From positions 1 to 56,699 of the forward strand of contig CAKZLH010000012.1 of the NCBI GenBank assembly GCA_937125285.1: DNA of 56,699 nt, written 5' to 3'. The position numbers were made by a program, and so were the translations under genes. The notes beneath the pieces are model-generated. The model was not told where the DNA came from. It saw nothing but the letters and a program-made list of their open reading frames with translations, and ran no database searches. Positions 1-10,565 of this stretch are shown in pieces. Origin of the DNA: an uncultured Balneolaceae bacterium. GTDB taxonomy: Bacteria; Bacteroidota; Rhodothermia; Balneolales; Balneolaceae. The number at the start of each line of letters is the position of its first letter. Position 1 is the stretch's first letter.

Positions 1-165
1 ATTGCTTACGAGGCTATTCATGTGAAACTGTTCAAGATCATTGATGAGATGAAAAAAAACTATCAACATTTTGAACTCATCTTGGCTGGTGGCGTGGTCA
101 TTAACACCGATTGGACCATCGAAGACTATTTCGATCTCCGAAACCTAGAATTTATTCGCTTCTAG
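1..165 (+). CDS. 3' end of a CDS entering from the left (C-terminus ...LAGGVVINTDWTIEDYFDLRNLEFIRF*)
   Basis: Frame +1 open from base 1 to TAG at 163-165; family not recognised. Confidence 0.5.
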   Translation: MAYEAIHVKLFKIIDEMKKNYQHFELILAGGVVINTDWTIEDYFDLRNLEFIRF

Positions 166-1206
166 TTAGCCCAAAGCGTCTTTCACCCTTGGTGCAACTT
201 CTTTACCTAATAATTCTATGGCATTCACCATCTGCTCATGCGAGAGATGAGCTACGTTCATATGGAAGCGGAACTCCGCTAATCCACCTAAAGCTTTTGA
301 GTGTCTCACTATTTTCTGGGCCACTTCTTCGGGATTCCCCACCACCAGAGCTCCCAGCTCATCGGACTGAGCATCATAATTTCGGCGAGTCACAGGCCCA
401 CCCCAACCGCGCTCTTTCCCGATTTGGGTGAACGTCTTCGCATAGCCTGGAAAAAACTCATCATGGGCCGTTGACGAATCCTGAGAAACATAACCCAAAG
501 AGTGAACAGCCACTTTTAACTTTTCCCTAGGATGGCCCGCCTCTTCACCCGACCGATAATACAAATCTACCAACGGTTTGAACCGATGTGTTTGGCCGCC
601 AATAATAGCAATCATCAGTGGAAGTCCTAGTCGACCGGCCCGTGCAAAAGACGCCGGTGTTCCCCCCACCCCTATATAGATGGGGACTTCGGGTTGAAAG
701 GGTCGCGGATATACGCCTTGTCCTGTAAGAGCAGGCCGAAAACGACCTTGCCAGGTCACTTTTTCCTCGGCTCTTAGCTGGAGTAAAAGCTCGAGTTTTT
801 CTTCAAACAGATCATCATAATCTTGAAAACTTAAGCCGAATAAAGGAAAGGCTTCAGAGAATGAACCCCGCCCTGCCACCAAGCCAGCGCGACCTTTTGA
901 AATTATATCGAGGGTAGCCAGTTGCTGAAATACCCGAACGGGATCTTGAGCACTGAGTACGGTGACCGCGCTGAGCAACTCTATTTTTGAGGTTCGAGCG
1001 GCCGCAGCGGCCAGTATAGTAAGAGGAGAACTATCCAAATACTCGGGACGGTGATGCTCTCCCAAACCAAATACATCCAAACCTACTTCCTCCATTAATT
1101 CGATTCGGTTAAGTAAGTGCTCTATGGTTTCGGCACGTTGTAAGGGGGTACTGGATTGACCATGCTCGCCTTGTACAGCAGCGAAGCTATCGATTCCTAT
1201 TTTCAT
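166..1206 (-). CDS. LLM-class flavin-dependent oxidoreductase (luciferase-like monooxygenase family)
   Basis: 346-aa ORF; motifs GLGEHHRPEY, GRAGLVAGRGSF, VPIYIGVGGTPASFARAGRLGLPLM typical of the family. Confidence 0.9.
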   Translation of the reverse strand: MKIGIDSFAAVQGEHGQSSTPLQRAETIEHLLNRIELMEEVGLDVFGLGEHHRPEYLDSSPLTILAAAAARTSKIELLSAVTVLSAQDPVRVFQQLATLDIISKGRAGLVAGRGSFSEAFPLFGLSFQDYDDLFEEKLELLLQLRAEEKVTWQGRFRPALTGQGVYPRPFQPEVPIYIGVGGTPASFARAGRLGLPLMIAIIGGQTHRFKPLVDLYYRSGEEAGHPREKLKVAVHSLGYVSQDSSTAHDEFFPGYAKTFTQIGKERGWGGPVTRRNYDAQSDELGALVVGNPEEVAQKIVRHSKALGGLAEFRFHMNVAHLSHEQMVNAIELLGKEVAPRVKDALG

Positions 1207-1333
1207 GGGTTAAAAATCTAAATGTAAATTAACTGAAGGTACCCAAGCCTACTGGCTGAGGTCTTTCTTGATGAATAGTCTGAATAGTTTGTTTAAAACA
1301 ATATACACATAAATTAGTTTAATGTTAAACTAA

Positions 1334-2527
1334 TTATTCTTCATAGCCTGTCATTTCAATGAATCCTGTCCCAGAAACCTCTTCACCTCTCATTTGGCCA
1401 GATACGCCTAAATTACCTTCAAAATACTGCACCGATACCCGCATTTCCTGATCTTCGAACAGCGTACCTAGGGCTAGGTTTATATTGAGCTCCGGTATTT
1501 CGAGCGTCCAGCGCTTAGGGTAGCGAGATCCTGAATGCGGACTTAGCCAATACTCGAGTACATCTAGCTTTACTTCCAACTCTTCCAGATCAATGGTATT
1601 GCCCAAAGGATCGACTAAAGTCCCCGTGGTTTGAGGTTTTTGGCTCGCATCGGCATTTCGAATCTGATAATACATGAGATCGTATCCATTGGAAAGTTGA
1701 ACAGAGAACCAATCCCAGCCCGTTTGACCCGAATCTAAAGCCGAGGTACTCCATTCATGATCCATCCAAGAATTACCGGATACCTTATACCTATTTCCAT
1801 CTTTCACAATTTCGCCCTGGGTTTCCATTCGAGTGAATGATATGTAATAGGATGCATTTCCACTGTCGGCTCCCTTTTGATCATAGCCTTGTTCGCCGTG
1901 GAAGATCAGGGGCTTTTTGGGTTCAACCCGAACATCGATGCTTGTACCATCTTCCATCTGTCCATAGAGACGAACCGGAAAATTCGTTTCATCCGAGCCT
2001 GCATCATTAATTCGGGCGATCTCCCAATTTTCCAACCAAATGCGATAGGGTTCAATCTGCGCACCTGCCAAGCCTGCGGCTCCTCGACTAAATCGCTCTT
2101 CGAAGACATGGTCTTTTTCTTGCACATCGGAAATCGCAAAGTGACCTAGATAGAGTTGATCGGTGTTCCATCCGGCAGAGTTCCATCCGTCGGTATTCTC
2201 AGGTTCAGTGGTGGCTTTTGGCGGATTTAGTTGATTCCTAAAAATGGTAAACTGATACCCAAATTGTCGGCCCTCTTCTGTGAAAAGATTGCCTGTATAA
2301 TACCACCATTCAGTTTTATAGCCAGGATGTGCGGCATGATCGTCTGGAAACACAAATTCGCGCACTCCAGAGGCTTGAAGATAGCCTTCTTGATTTCCAC
2401 CAGTCATGGCTTCTGCCACCGAAACCGTGGCTTTTATTTCTGGTTCCGGCTCTGAAAATAGGTACCACCCAAAAAGTACGGCAACTATGAGGGGGATAGT
2501 GATGATATGACCAAAGGATAGCTTCAT
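1334..2527 (-). CDS. AttH/CrtC-like lipocalin-domain protein (carotenoid 1,2-hydratase-like), ABC-associated
   Basis: HPGYKTEWWYYTGNL...FGYQFTIFRNQL and SGNSWMDHEWSTSAL motifs; adjacent to ABC permease. Confidence 0.85.
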   Translation of the reverse strand: MKLSFGHIITIPLIVAVLFGWYLFSEPEPEIKATVSVAEAMTGGNQEGYLQASGVREFVFPDDHAAHPGYKTEWWYYTGNLFTEEGRQFGYQFTIFRNQLNPPKATTEPENTDGWNSAGWNTDQLYLGHFAISDVQEKDHVFEERFSRGAAGLAGAQIEPYRIWLENWEIARINDAGSDETNFPVRLYGQMEDGTSIDVRVEPKKPLIFHGEQGYDQKGADSGNASYYISFTRMETQGEIVKDGNRYKVSGNSWMDHEWSTSALDSGQTGWDWFSVQLSNGYDLMYYQIRNADASQKPQTTGTLVDPLGNTIDLEELEVKLDVLEYWLSPHSGSRYPKRWTLEIPELNINLALGTLFEDQEMRVSVQYFEGNLGVSGQMRGEEVSGTGFIEMTGYEE

Positions 2528-2533
2528 AATATT

Positions 2534-5074
2534 TTATTCGCTTCGTAAGGCCTCTGCAGGATTTGCTTGTGCCATTTTTATTGATGGATAGATGCCCGCC
2601 AACAATGCCGCCAAGATGGCAAGGCCGGTGGCCTGAATCAAAAGGGTAGGGCTAACCAAGAAATCTAAGGTCCATCCAAACGACCGGAGGTTAATCACAT
2701 ACACCAATACATAGGATATGATGACCCCAAGAGGCAGGGACAACAAGCCGGAAATCACTCCCATTATCCCTGTTTGCATGATCACATAGTTCCAAAGTTG
2801 AGCAGGCGTCATACCATTAGCGCGCAGAACGGCATGCTCTTTTGCCCGCTCTAATTGCAAGGCCATAAGGGAACTCAAAATCCCTACAAATGCCACTACA
2901 ATCGCCAGCAATCGCAACACATAGGTCACGGTAAAGGTACGATCGAAAATTTCAATCGAAGCTTCTCTAAGTCCTCGGTTCGAACGAATGAATACCTCTT
3001 GAAGTCCTTGCGCACGATCTCGCAAACGCTCTACTAAGATATCCACCTCGGTGCCCTCGGAAGCATAAAGGGCTAAGCCCGAAATAGCGCGATTGTCATA
3101 AAATCGATTATACACCTCTCGATTCATCGTTATGGAACCAATATCAGAGGCATAATCGTAGTAAATGGCCTGTATTAAAAATTCATGTAAGCCTTTATCG
3201 GTTTGAAGCCAAAGGGTATCCCCCATCATCACCCCTTTGCGATAGGCATATACCTCAGAAACCATGACCACTTGCTCATCGGTAAATCGATCCCAAAAAC
3301 CTTCTTCTAAGCGTTGAATTTCATAGGTATTTTGGGCAAGAGCCCCAAGTGAGGTGGTCACCAAATTTGAGGGGCCGTAGTTGGTCGTTACCGTTTCGCT
3401 ATACACGGAATGAACCCGATCTACCCCCTCAGTTTCTTGAAGGGTCTGAACCAGTTCTGGCAGCAATTCAGCGTCGGCAAAACGAGCGACCGAACTTGGA
3501 GGCTGTACGTAGATATCGGCCTGTAACTGTGATTCTAACCATGAAACCACCGTTACCCGAAAGCTATCTACCATGACCCCTACGCCCACGGTGGAAGCAA
3601 CCGCCACTACCAAGGCAGCCACCGGAATTGAAGTACGACTCAATTCACTAAGCATTCCCTGTACCGACATTGTGCCAATGATTCCGTTCAACCTGCCCAA
3701 AAGAGGACGAAGTAGGAAGCCTAAACCAACCATACAAGCCGGAATGATTAACGAAAAACCTAGAATAACCAACAAAAGTGATAGATAAGCGACAATAATT
3801 CCTCCATTGGGCAGCAGCAACAGACTGGCGCCTATCAGGCCAATGATGATCCCCCCCACCGTCAACGCCGGCAACCTCTCGCTCAACCTTGATTCACGGT
3901 TAGAGCGCCGAAGTACCGTGGTCACCTGCGCTTGGGAGGCCTCCCTCGCCGGCCAGTAAGCAGCCAGTAGAGTAGCCCCTAACCCGAGTAATGAGGCCTT
4001 CAGTATAGGTCCAGGCTCAATAGCCAAATCTTGCACCGATAGCACAAAATACAAATCATTGATAGACTGGGTAACTAGCTTAACCAATAGCTGAGCAAGC
4101 GCGATACCCGAGGCAATACCTGCTATAGTACCAATTAAGCCAATGAGTACCGCTTCTTTCAAAATCATCGATAAAATTTCGGCCTTAGTCACCCCCAGCG
4201 CTCGAAGCCGCCCAATGAGTGGAAGCCTTTGTACCACCGAAAACGTCATGGTGTTGTATATCAAAAACATTCCCACCAGCAACGCTAGCAAACTCAACGC
4301 CTGTAAATTAAGCTCGAATGCTCGAGTCATCTGACTTAGGGTTTCCGATGTTGAACCTGCATCCTGCAACAACACTCCCTCGGGCAGTACCGCTTCTATA
4401 GAGGCCATCGCTGTGGTCGAAGGCAGAACAAGATCAATCCGGGAAAGTTTAGTCGGCATATCGAAAAGACGCTGAGCTGTGGCAATATCTACCACCAATA
4501 CACTCTCTAAGGCTTGTTCTGTGCGCTGGTTTTCCACCTCAATAGTGCCGATGAGCTTTACCGGGAAAACCACCCCGCCAACGGAAACATCAAGCGTATC
4601 ATTAAGACCAAGCCCCAACTCCTGTTGAACGGGTTTTGTGAGCAAGCCACTTGGAATTCCCCCGATAAAACCAGCTAAATCCAAACCGCTTTCCTGACTG
4701 GAAAAATCTCGGAATGGACCTTCCGCAATAGGATCTACTCCTAAGATCTGGAAGCTTCTGCTTAATCCCTCCAAGCGACCATACCCTTCAATAACAGGTG
4801 CGATAGTACGAAATCCATGTTCTACTCGCAGGTTTCTATAGACCTTCTCATCCAATTCCTCGCCTGCCCCCACGATCTGATGGGTGGCTTTTCCGGCGAT
4901 GGCTTCGGCCGAGATAGAAAAGGCACGTTGCGCCGAACTATTAGATAAATCGATAGAAACCACCATCGCCACTCCCAAGGCCACCCCAAGAATGGATAGT
5001 GCAAATTGCCAGGGATGCTGCACTAAAAATCGTACACTCGAAACCCAAAGTAAATCTTCCGGTTTGGTTCGCAT
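2534..5074 (-). CDS. ABC transporter permease (FtsX/MacB-like, two FtsX domains)
   Basis: 846 aa, several TM segments, N-terminal ALGVALGVAMVVSIDLSN and C-terminal AKEHAVLRANGMTPAQLW typical of FtsX-family permeases. Confidence 0.9.
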   Translation of the reverse strand: MRTKPEDLLWVSSVRFLVQHPWQFALSILGVALGVAMVVSIDLSNSSAQRAFSISAEAIAGKATHQIVGAGEELDEKVYRNLRVEHGFRTIAPVIEGYGRLEGLSRSFQILGVDPIAEGPFRDFSSQESGLDLAGFIGGIPSGLLTKPVQQELGLGLNDTLDVSVGGVVFPVKLIGTIEVENQRTEQALESVLVVDIATAQRLFDMPTKLSRIDLVLPSTTAMASIEAVLPEGVLLQDAGSTSETLSQMTRAFELNLQALSLLALLVGMFLIYNTMTFSVVQRLPLIGRLRALGVTKAEILSMILKEAVLIGLIGTIAGIASGIALAQLLVKLVTQSINDLYFVLSVQDLAIEPGPILKASLLGLGATLLAAYWPAREASQAQVTTVLRRSNRESRLSERLPALTVGGIIIGLIGASLLLLPNGGIIVAYLSLLLVILGFSLIIPACMVGLGFLLRPLLGRLNGIIGTMSVQGMLSELSRTSIPVAALVVAVASTVGVGVMVDSFRVTVVSWLESQLQADIYVQPPSSVARFADAELLPELVQTLQETEGVDRVHSVYSETVTTNYGPSNLVTTSLGALAQNTYEIQRLEEGFWDRFTDEQVVMVSEVYAYRKGVMMGDTLWLQTDKGLHEFLIQAIYYDYASDIGSITMNREVYNRFYDNRAISGLALYASEGTEVDILVERLRDRAQGLQEVFIRSNRGLREASIEIFDRTFTVTYVLRLLAIVVAFVGILSSLMALQLERAKEHAVLRANGMTPAQLWNYVIMQTGIMGVISGLLSLPLGVIISYVLVYVINLRSFGWTLDFLVSPTLLIQATGLAILAALLAGIYPSIKMAQANPAEALRSE

Positions 5075-5082
5075 AGATTCGA

Positions 5083-5820
5083 TTATAGGGTTTCTAAAGG
5101 TTCATGCAGTTGACCTTCTCTGAGCTCAAGTACCCGATCGGCAATTTGACCCATCTCGCGATCATGAGTCGCAATAATCATGGTGCGATTATTTTTTCGA
5201 ACCAAATCGGCTAACATAGATAAGATGGAAGCGCCCGTTTTGTAATCTAAGTTTCCGGTGGGTTCATCGGCCAGAATAAACGATGGCTCGTGGGCGAGGG
5301 CTCGCGCAATGGCCACTCGTTGTTGCTCCCCACCCGAGAGGCGGTCGGGATAGCTGTTTTTACGGTCCTCTAACCCAACTTCGGAAAGAAAGTGCATGGC
5401 TAATGCTTCACTTTTCGAATCCATGGACCCTTTAAGCCGTAAGGGTAGCATTACATTCTCAAAAGCGGTAAGGGTCGAAATAAGGTTAAACGACTGGAAA
5501 ACAAAGCCAATCTGATTTCTACGAAAAAGTGTGCGCTCTTTTTCGCTAAGCGCGGCAATATCGGTGCCATTGATGAGGACTTGACCAGCATCTGGTCGGT
5601 CTATTCCACTTAACAAATTAAGAAGGGTGCTTTTGCCCGATCCAGAACGTCCCAAGAGTACCAGCATCTGCCCCTCGGAAACTTCCAGCGCTAAGTCGCG
5701 GAGCACCTGTCTTTGTTTACTCCCTTCGTCGTAACTTTTGTTAAGATTTTTAAGTTCTACAATGTTGGTACTGGCCATTTTTAAAGCCCAAAAAGCGTAA
5801 GTGAAGGTTTCCACACTCAT
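5083..5820 (-). CDS. ABC transporter ATP-binding protein (LolD/MacB-like)
   Basis: Walker [10 protein letters not shown], signature [15 protein letters not shown], Walker [13 protein letters not shown]; likely start is the internal [12 protein letters not shown]. Confidence 0.93.
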   Translation of the reverse strand: MSVETFTYAFWALKMASTNIVELKNLNKSYDEGSKQRQVLRDLALEVSEGQMLVLLGRSGSGKSTLLNLLSGIDRPDAGQVLINGTDIAALSEKERTLFRRNQIGFVFQSFNLISTLTAFENVMLPLRLKGSMDSKSEALAMHFLSEVGLEDRKNSYPDRLSGGEQQRVAIARALAHEPSFILADEPTGNLDYKTGASILSMLADLVRKNNRTMIIATHDREMGQIADRVLELREGQLHEPLETL

Positions 5821-5921
5821 CCTTCAGGCATAAAGTGTGTAGCGTCTCTGATGAGCTATATTAAACTAAGGTGGGGCGGGATTGGTTCCACTTTTTTGAA
5901 TACTTAAGGTTAAATGCTCAT

Positions 5922-7829
5922 TTACCAACGATCGGTTCGAAACGGAACAGCAGGTAGCCCCTCCTTGTTGTAGAGAGCCACTGCCGGATTGTCTGCCCAA
6001 CCATAGCGGATAGCCACGGGCTGTGGTACTTCCGGAGCTGAAAGGATCACCCGATCCCCCTCAATAACGGCATCTGCCCAATAGAATTTTTGATCCTCCC
6101 CTGCGAGGGCAAAACCTACAAGCTCGTCAAAGTTTTTCTGCATTAACCCCTTACCCACATGGTCGAAACTCACTTCCACTTTATTCTCTTTAATAACATG
6201 ACCTCGGTACATAGGGCCACTGTATATGATATTCTCACCATACACCAAATGCTTCGCTTGCAACCACAAACGCAAACCCACATCCTGTTTATTTCGGGGA
6301 TGAATATCTGCGGCATCCCCGATATCAATCGCCGTAGCCATTCCCGTATTGGTTAGGGTCAAGGTCTGAGCTTGAGCTTCCTGCAATTTTGCCCAATCAG
6401 AATCGGTGGGATAATCATAACGCTGCTGATAATTGGCAAGCTGCACATACATGAATGGAAACGGCCCCTGGTTCCATCTCACTCTCCATTCGTCAATCAA
6501 GGCCATAAATAAATCTTTGTAATATTGATTTTTGTTCACATTACTTTCGCCCTGATACCAGATAGCTCCATTAATCGTATATCCGGCAACAGGATTGATC
6601 ATCGCGTTGAATAATGTTCCAGGACTATGCTCATATCGAACCACTTTTGGATACGGGGGTTCAATTCTATTGTTGAATTTCCAAGTTCCTTCCAGATTAA
6701 TTTTCTGATCACCAACCTGAATCCACATAGCACCCGATGCACCAAAAAAAGCGTCATTACTCCAATCTTCCACGGTTCGAATGGCAATCACGTTTTTTCC
6801 TTTTTTCAGATGGCTCTTGTCGATGTCCAGTACTTTGGGGTCATCGGACCATATTTTAGAATGCACTTGTATTCCATTGATAAATACAACCGTCCATTTA
6901 CCATCATGTCCAAAACTAAGTTTGGCATCGGCTAGGTTATCCAGTGTGAAGCTTTTGCGGAGGTAGATAAAATCCTGCATGGATTCATTATTCGGTAGAC
7001 GTATTTCTTCCCAGGAGGAATCATCGTACTCGAACAAATGGGCCCCATATTTAAGGAACTCCTGAGTATCCTCAACTTGCTGATATTTTACCGCATTATT
7101 TCTGTCATTTTCAGCGAAAAGGGTTGGCCAATCGGTCTCCGGATTGTTAAATGTGTAGGCAGCTTCTTCGTATCCTTTCACAGAAATAAGTCGGTTAGTT
7201 GGAACCCATGACTCTGCCGGTGTTCCTCCCCAATTATCGTCTATAATTCCAACTGGAACACCTTTTTCTAAGTGATTACGTTTAGCAAAAAACCAGGCTA
7301 CAGCAGAGAAATTTTTCACATGTTCTGGGTTTGCTTCTTTCCATTCGCCGGAATCAAGATCATCCAAAGGAACCACTGATAATTTTCGAGCCACTTTAAA
7401 AAAACGGATTTCTGGATAGTTTGAATCGGCAATTTCAGCATCCATATGGTCGATATTAGAACCTACGACCCATTCCATGTTACTTTGTCCACCAGCCATC
7501 CAGACATCCCCGAAATACACATCATTTAGTATCTTCTCGCCACTGCCTTTTATGGTGATTGTATGTGCCCCCCCAGCATTTTGCTTGGGCAGATACGCCT
7601 CCCATCTTCCTTGGGCATCCGTGACCGTGCTAATGACTACATCATCCATCGAGATGGTGATTTTTCCATTCGCTCTATCCCACCCCCATAAACGAACCGG
7701 TACTTCTCGTTGAAGCACCATATGATCGCTAAAAATTCTTGGCACCTTAAATTCTTGGGCTGAAAGAATTCCATTCATCATTAAAAACAACATAAAGGAC
7801 AGGATGGTACGTCTCATAATTGCACTCAA
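5922..7829 (-). CDS. sialate O-acetylesterase (SGNH hydrolase with inserted galactose-binding-like domain), secreted
   Basis: IFSDHMVLQREVPVRLWGW, GGQSNMEW, IWYQGESN motifs; signal peptide. Confidence 0.92.
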   Translation of the reverse strand: MSAIMRRTILSFMLFLMMNGILSAQEFKVPRIFSDHMVLQREVPVRLWGWDRANGKITISMDDVVISTVTDAQGRWEAYLPKQNAGGAHTITIKGSGEKILNDVYFGDVWMAGGQSNMEWVVGSNIDHMDAEIADSNYPEIRFFKVARKLSVVPLDDLDSGEWKEANPEHVKNFSAVAWFFAKRNHLEKGVPVGIIDDNWGGTPAESWVPTNRLISVKGYEEAAYTFNNPETDWPTLFAENDRNNAVKYQQVEDTQEFLKYGAHLFEYDDSSWEEIRLPNNESMQDFIYLRKSFTLDNLADAKLSFGHDGKWTVVFINGIQVHSKIWSDDPKVLDIDKSHLKKGKNVIAIRTVEDWSNDAFFGASGAMWIQVGDQKINLEGTWKFNNRIEPPYPKVVRYEHSPGTLFNAMINPVAGYTINGAIWYQGESNVNKNQYYKDLFMALIDEWRVRWNQGPFPFMYVQLANYQQRYDYPTDSDWAKLQEAQAQTLTLTNTGMATAIDIGDAADIHPRNKQDVGLRLWLQAKHLVYGENIIYSGPMYRGHVIKENKVEVSFDHVGKGLMQKNFDELVGFALAGEDQKFYWADAVIEGDRVILSAPEVPQPVAIRYGWADNPAVALYNKEGLPAVPFRTDRW

Positions 7830-8019
7830 TTTTAGGTTGGTTTATTTATAGTACATGGAATTAAAAGAAAAGTCTATGGACATCATCCTAACCTAGAAAT
7901 CTTTCCTAATTTTTGATTAGGTCATGAAAAAAAATATTCCTTATCTTACATATCTATTGAGATTTGGGATTAGCTTTAGTTCATTTGAATTAAGTAAATC
8001 GAACACCTTTTCTCAAAAA

Positions 8020-8060
8020 TGCACCCGTAGCTCAACTGGATAGAGTACCTGACTACGAAT
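8020..8060 (+). repeat. attL: 41-bp direct repeat, truncated 5' part of tRNA-Arg (through the anticodon loop)
   Basis: TGCACCCGTAGCTCAACTGGATAGAGTACCTGACTACGAAT identical to 52373-52413; diverges immediately downstream. Confidence 0.95.
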
Positions 8061-8093
8061 TTGTGCCTCCCTCCCAAAACATTTTTTAAAATA

Positions 8094-8132
8094 AGCCCAC
8101 AAGCACTAAAAAACGAGCTTTTGGGCTTTTTA
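8094..8132 (+). terminator. candidate terminator/attenuator hairpin between truncated tRNA and integrase
   Basis: AAGCCCA ... TGGGCTT followed by TTTTAA. Confidence 0.45.
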
Positions 8133-8151
8133 ATTTCCCTATCTTCCCTCA

Positions 8152-8175
8152 AGTGGGTACATTTGAGGGTACAAA
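8152..8175 (+). repeat. putative integrase arm-type repeat, left copy (two GGGTACA motifs 12 bp apart)
   Basis: AGTGGGTACATTTGAGGGTACAAA identical to 52324-52347. Confidence 0.7.
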
Positions 8176-8189
8176 TTATAGGAGGCAGA

Positions 8190-9335
8190 ATGGCCACATT
8201 AAGAGAAAGAAATGGTAATTATTCGATTCGATTTGTTCAGACAAAAGATGGAAAAAAAGAGTCTTGTCAATTCTCCTTAAGGACTAATAGGAAGAAAATT
8301 GCAGAGAAGCTACAACGTCGTTTAGAAATCGATCAGGAATCAGGTGCAGTTGATGTCTTCAACAATTTCGATTTCCTTTCCTGGAGGGATGGGGCACCAA
8401 AAGTAGAGTCTTTACCCCAAAAGCGTTTGCTCTCTAAAAGCATAGAAGAATTTATTGCCGATAGAACAGACATGGGTCAAAAGAGCCGTGATAACTACAA
8501 GCAGTTATTGAATGCTTTTAATAATAATGTCGGAATTACAATGCTTACTGAATTGATCCAGAAAAGGGATGTTCAGGATTATTGCTTTCGGGATGACATC
8601 AGTGTAAGTACTCAAAATAATTACCTTGCACACCTTAAAACGTTTTTTAAATGGGTGGAATCAAATGGTCATGGAACAGATGTGACTAAAGGGATTCGAA
8701 GAAAGAATGTACCGGAGAATCTGAAAGATCAAATTATTGCTTCAGATAAACTTGAAACCATTATTACTAAACATCAGCAACACATCTCAAGAAAAACTAC
8801 TGACGGGTTTATTCTTTCAGACAGTCGGAAGCAATTGTGGTTTGAGCCTCTAGTTAGGTTTGCTTTTAAAACAGGCCTAAGAAAATCCGAAATTCTGAAG
8901 CTAAAATGGAAACATTTGGACATAAATAACAACCTAATTACTGTCGTAGCAGGAAAAGGTGGAAAATCCAGAACTGTGATTTTTGATAATGAAATTAAGT
9001 TGTTATTAAAGGCTTGGAAGCAGAAAGTAAACAGTGAAGATGATCGATTCGTTTTTGAATCACCTAAATCAACTGTGGAAAAATCTAAACAAATGGCTAG
9101 TAAAACTCCTTCCGATAATTTCAAAACATTTGTTGTAAATGCGGGGTTAGGTAACTATATCCATTTTCATAGCTTGAGACACACTGCTGCAACAAATTAT
9201 TTGAAGGCAGGATACAACCTTTATGAAGTTCAAAAATTGATGGGACATTCTTCGATTTCAGTTACGGAGCGTTATCTTCACTTGGTTCCAAATGATCTAA
9301 GAGAAAAAGCTGAAAGACTTGGGCTATTAGAATGA
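8190..9335 (+). CDS. tyrosine-type site-specific recombinase/integrase
   Basis: TGLRKSEILKLKW, HSLRHTAATNYLKAGYNLYEVQKLMGHSSISVTERYLH (R..HxxR..Y signature); AGGAGG upstream of ATG 8190. Confidence 0.95.
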   Translation: MATLRERNGNYSIRFVQTKDGKKESCQFSLRTNRKKIAEKLQRRLEIDQESGAVDVFNNFDFLSWRDGAPKVESLPQKRLLSKSIEEFIADRTDMGQKSRDNYKQLLNAFNNNVGITMLTELIQKRDVQDYCFRDDISVSTQNNYLAHLKTFFKWVESNGHGTDVTKGIRRKNVPENLKDQIIASDKLETIITKHQQHISRKTTDGFILSDSRKQLWFEPLVRFAFKTGLRKSEILKLKWKHLDINNNLITVVAGKGGKSRTVIFDNEIKLLLKAWKQKVNSEDDRFVFESPKSTVEKSKQMASKTPSDNFKTFVVNAGLGNYIHFHSLRHTAATNYLKAGYNLYEVQKLMGHSSISVTERYLHLVPNDLREKAERLGLLE

Positions 9336-10174
9336 AAATATTAGAAGGATACAAATCAGTAAGTGATAAAGACAACAATTTGTTATATGCAGCCAATTTT
9401 CGTCGTTTACCAGAAAATAGGATTGGGCACATAAAGAGAGCTATTTACAAAGCTTACACATCGTATCCATCTAATCAACAAAATTGGAGAAATTATTTAT
9501 TCTTAATTGGCAACATCGTTTTTAGATATCAGGAATTAAGAAGCACCATTAGAAAGAGTTACGATCTTTCTAAATTTGACGAAGAAATAGAACTGAATAT
9601 TACTGGCAAAATTGAATTAGCTAATGAAGTACTAAATGCAGCCAATCTGATTTTAAAATCTATGCCTTACCCTAAAATTTCTGGCTTTGATCCTAACACT
9701 GGAACTCATAATCCAGAATTTGTTGAAATTGATATAACTGTCGATTCTAAAATCAACGCTTTTCCAACTACAATTGAACTTTTTTGGGAATTATTCGGAG
9801 TTATAACTGAAAATCAAGTGCATGTAAATGATAATAGGATCTATTTACTCATCCATTATTTAAATTTTGAGGGTATTGAGATGGAGCAATATTTCAATAT
9901 GATTGAACCAGCTGCTTTTGCTAGCCTGGTTCATAGAATATATATTGACATTTTGAACGAACTCACGAGTCATCAAACTTTTCATGCTTTTATTCCCGTC
10001 GCAAATATTTCTGATGCAGTCCTGCATTTCAAATATAATACGTTAAAGGTAAAGCACTATTCGGATGCACAAATAGCATATGAAATCGCTAATTCATATA
10101 TAAATATGCATACTAACGAACTATTCCTTTACAAGTCAATTAAAGCAAATCTTGATAGAGAGGGTAATAACTAA
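9332..10174 (+). CDS. hypothetical protein (overlaps integrase stop by 4 bp)
   Basis: 280-aa ORF, start overlaps end of integrase. Confidence 0.7.
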   Translation: MKILEGYKSVSDKDNNLLYAANFRRLPENRIGHIKRAIYKAYTSYPSNQQNWRNYLFLIGNIVFRYQELRSTIRKSYDLSKFDEEIELNITGKIELANEVLNAANLILKSMPYPKISGFDPNTGTHNPEFVEIDITVDSKINAFPTTIELFWELFGVITENQVHVNDNRIYLLIHYLNFEGIEMEQYFNMIEPAAFASLVHRIYIDILNELTSHQTFHAFIPVANISDAVLHFKYNTLKVKHYSDAQIAYEIANSYINMHTNELFLYKSIKANLDREGNN

Positions 10175-10410
10175 TTTTTCTGGTTTAGCACTAAACAATT
10201 GAGCTATTTACATCAACAAATATAGCGTTAGAGATTAACATACACGCTATATAGCCAATCTATACCACCAAGGTCAGAGGACCATTACATGTTCTCTGCG
10301 ATTCTTGATAGTCAAGAGTATCGCGCTTAATCTTAAAAAATGAGGCGCATATCAAAGCGAACATTTCATTTAAATCAAAGTTTATCACCGCCCAGCAGGC
10401 CGAGATGATC

Positions 10411-10565
10411 TACGGAGTCAAAGCAAAGACTCTCTTAAACCGAAGCGGACTGGACGCTGGCGATGTACGATATATCCCATCGCTAAAACTAAAAGGTGGA
10501 ACACGCAAATACTTCGAGCGAAAACTGCTCGACCGGCTATTCATTATTAATGAGGTAGATCGATG
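10411..10565 (+). CDS. putative small HTH/excisionase-like protein
   Basis: Open frame ..FITAQQAEMIYGVKAKTLLNRSGLDAGDVRYIPSLKLKGGTRKYFERKLLDRL..; TGA overlaps ATG of the next gene (ATGA); true start uncertain, could be upstream with a non-ATG codon. Confidence 0.45.

Noticed and set aside
8061-8189. N-terminal extension of the integrase from 8061
   Set aside because: It spans the att junction, hairpin and arm-type repeats; AGGAGG plus ATG at 8190 is the better start.
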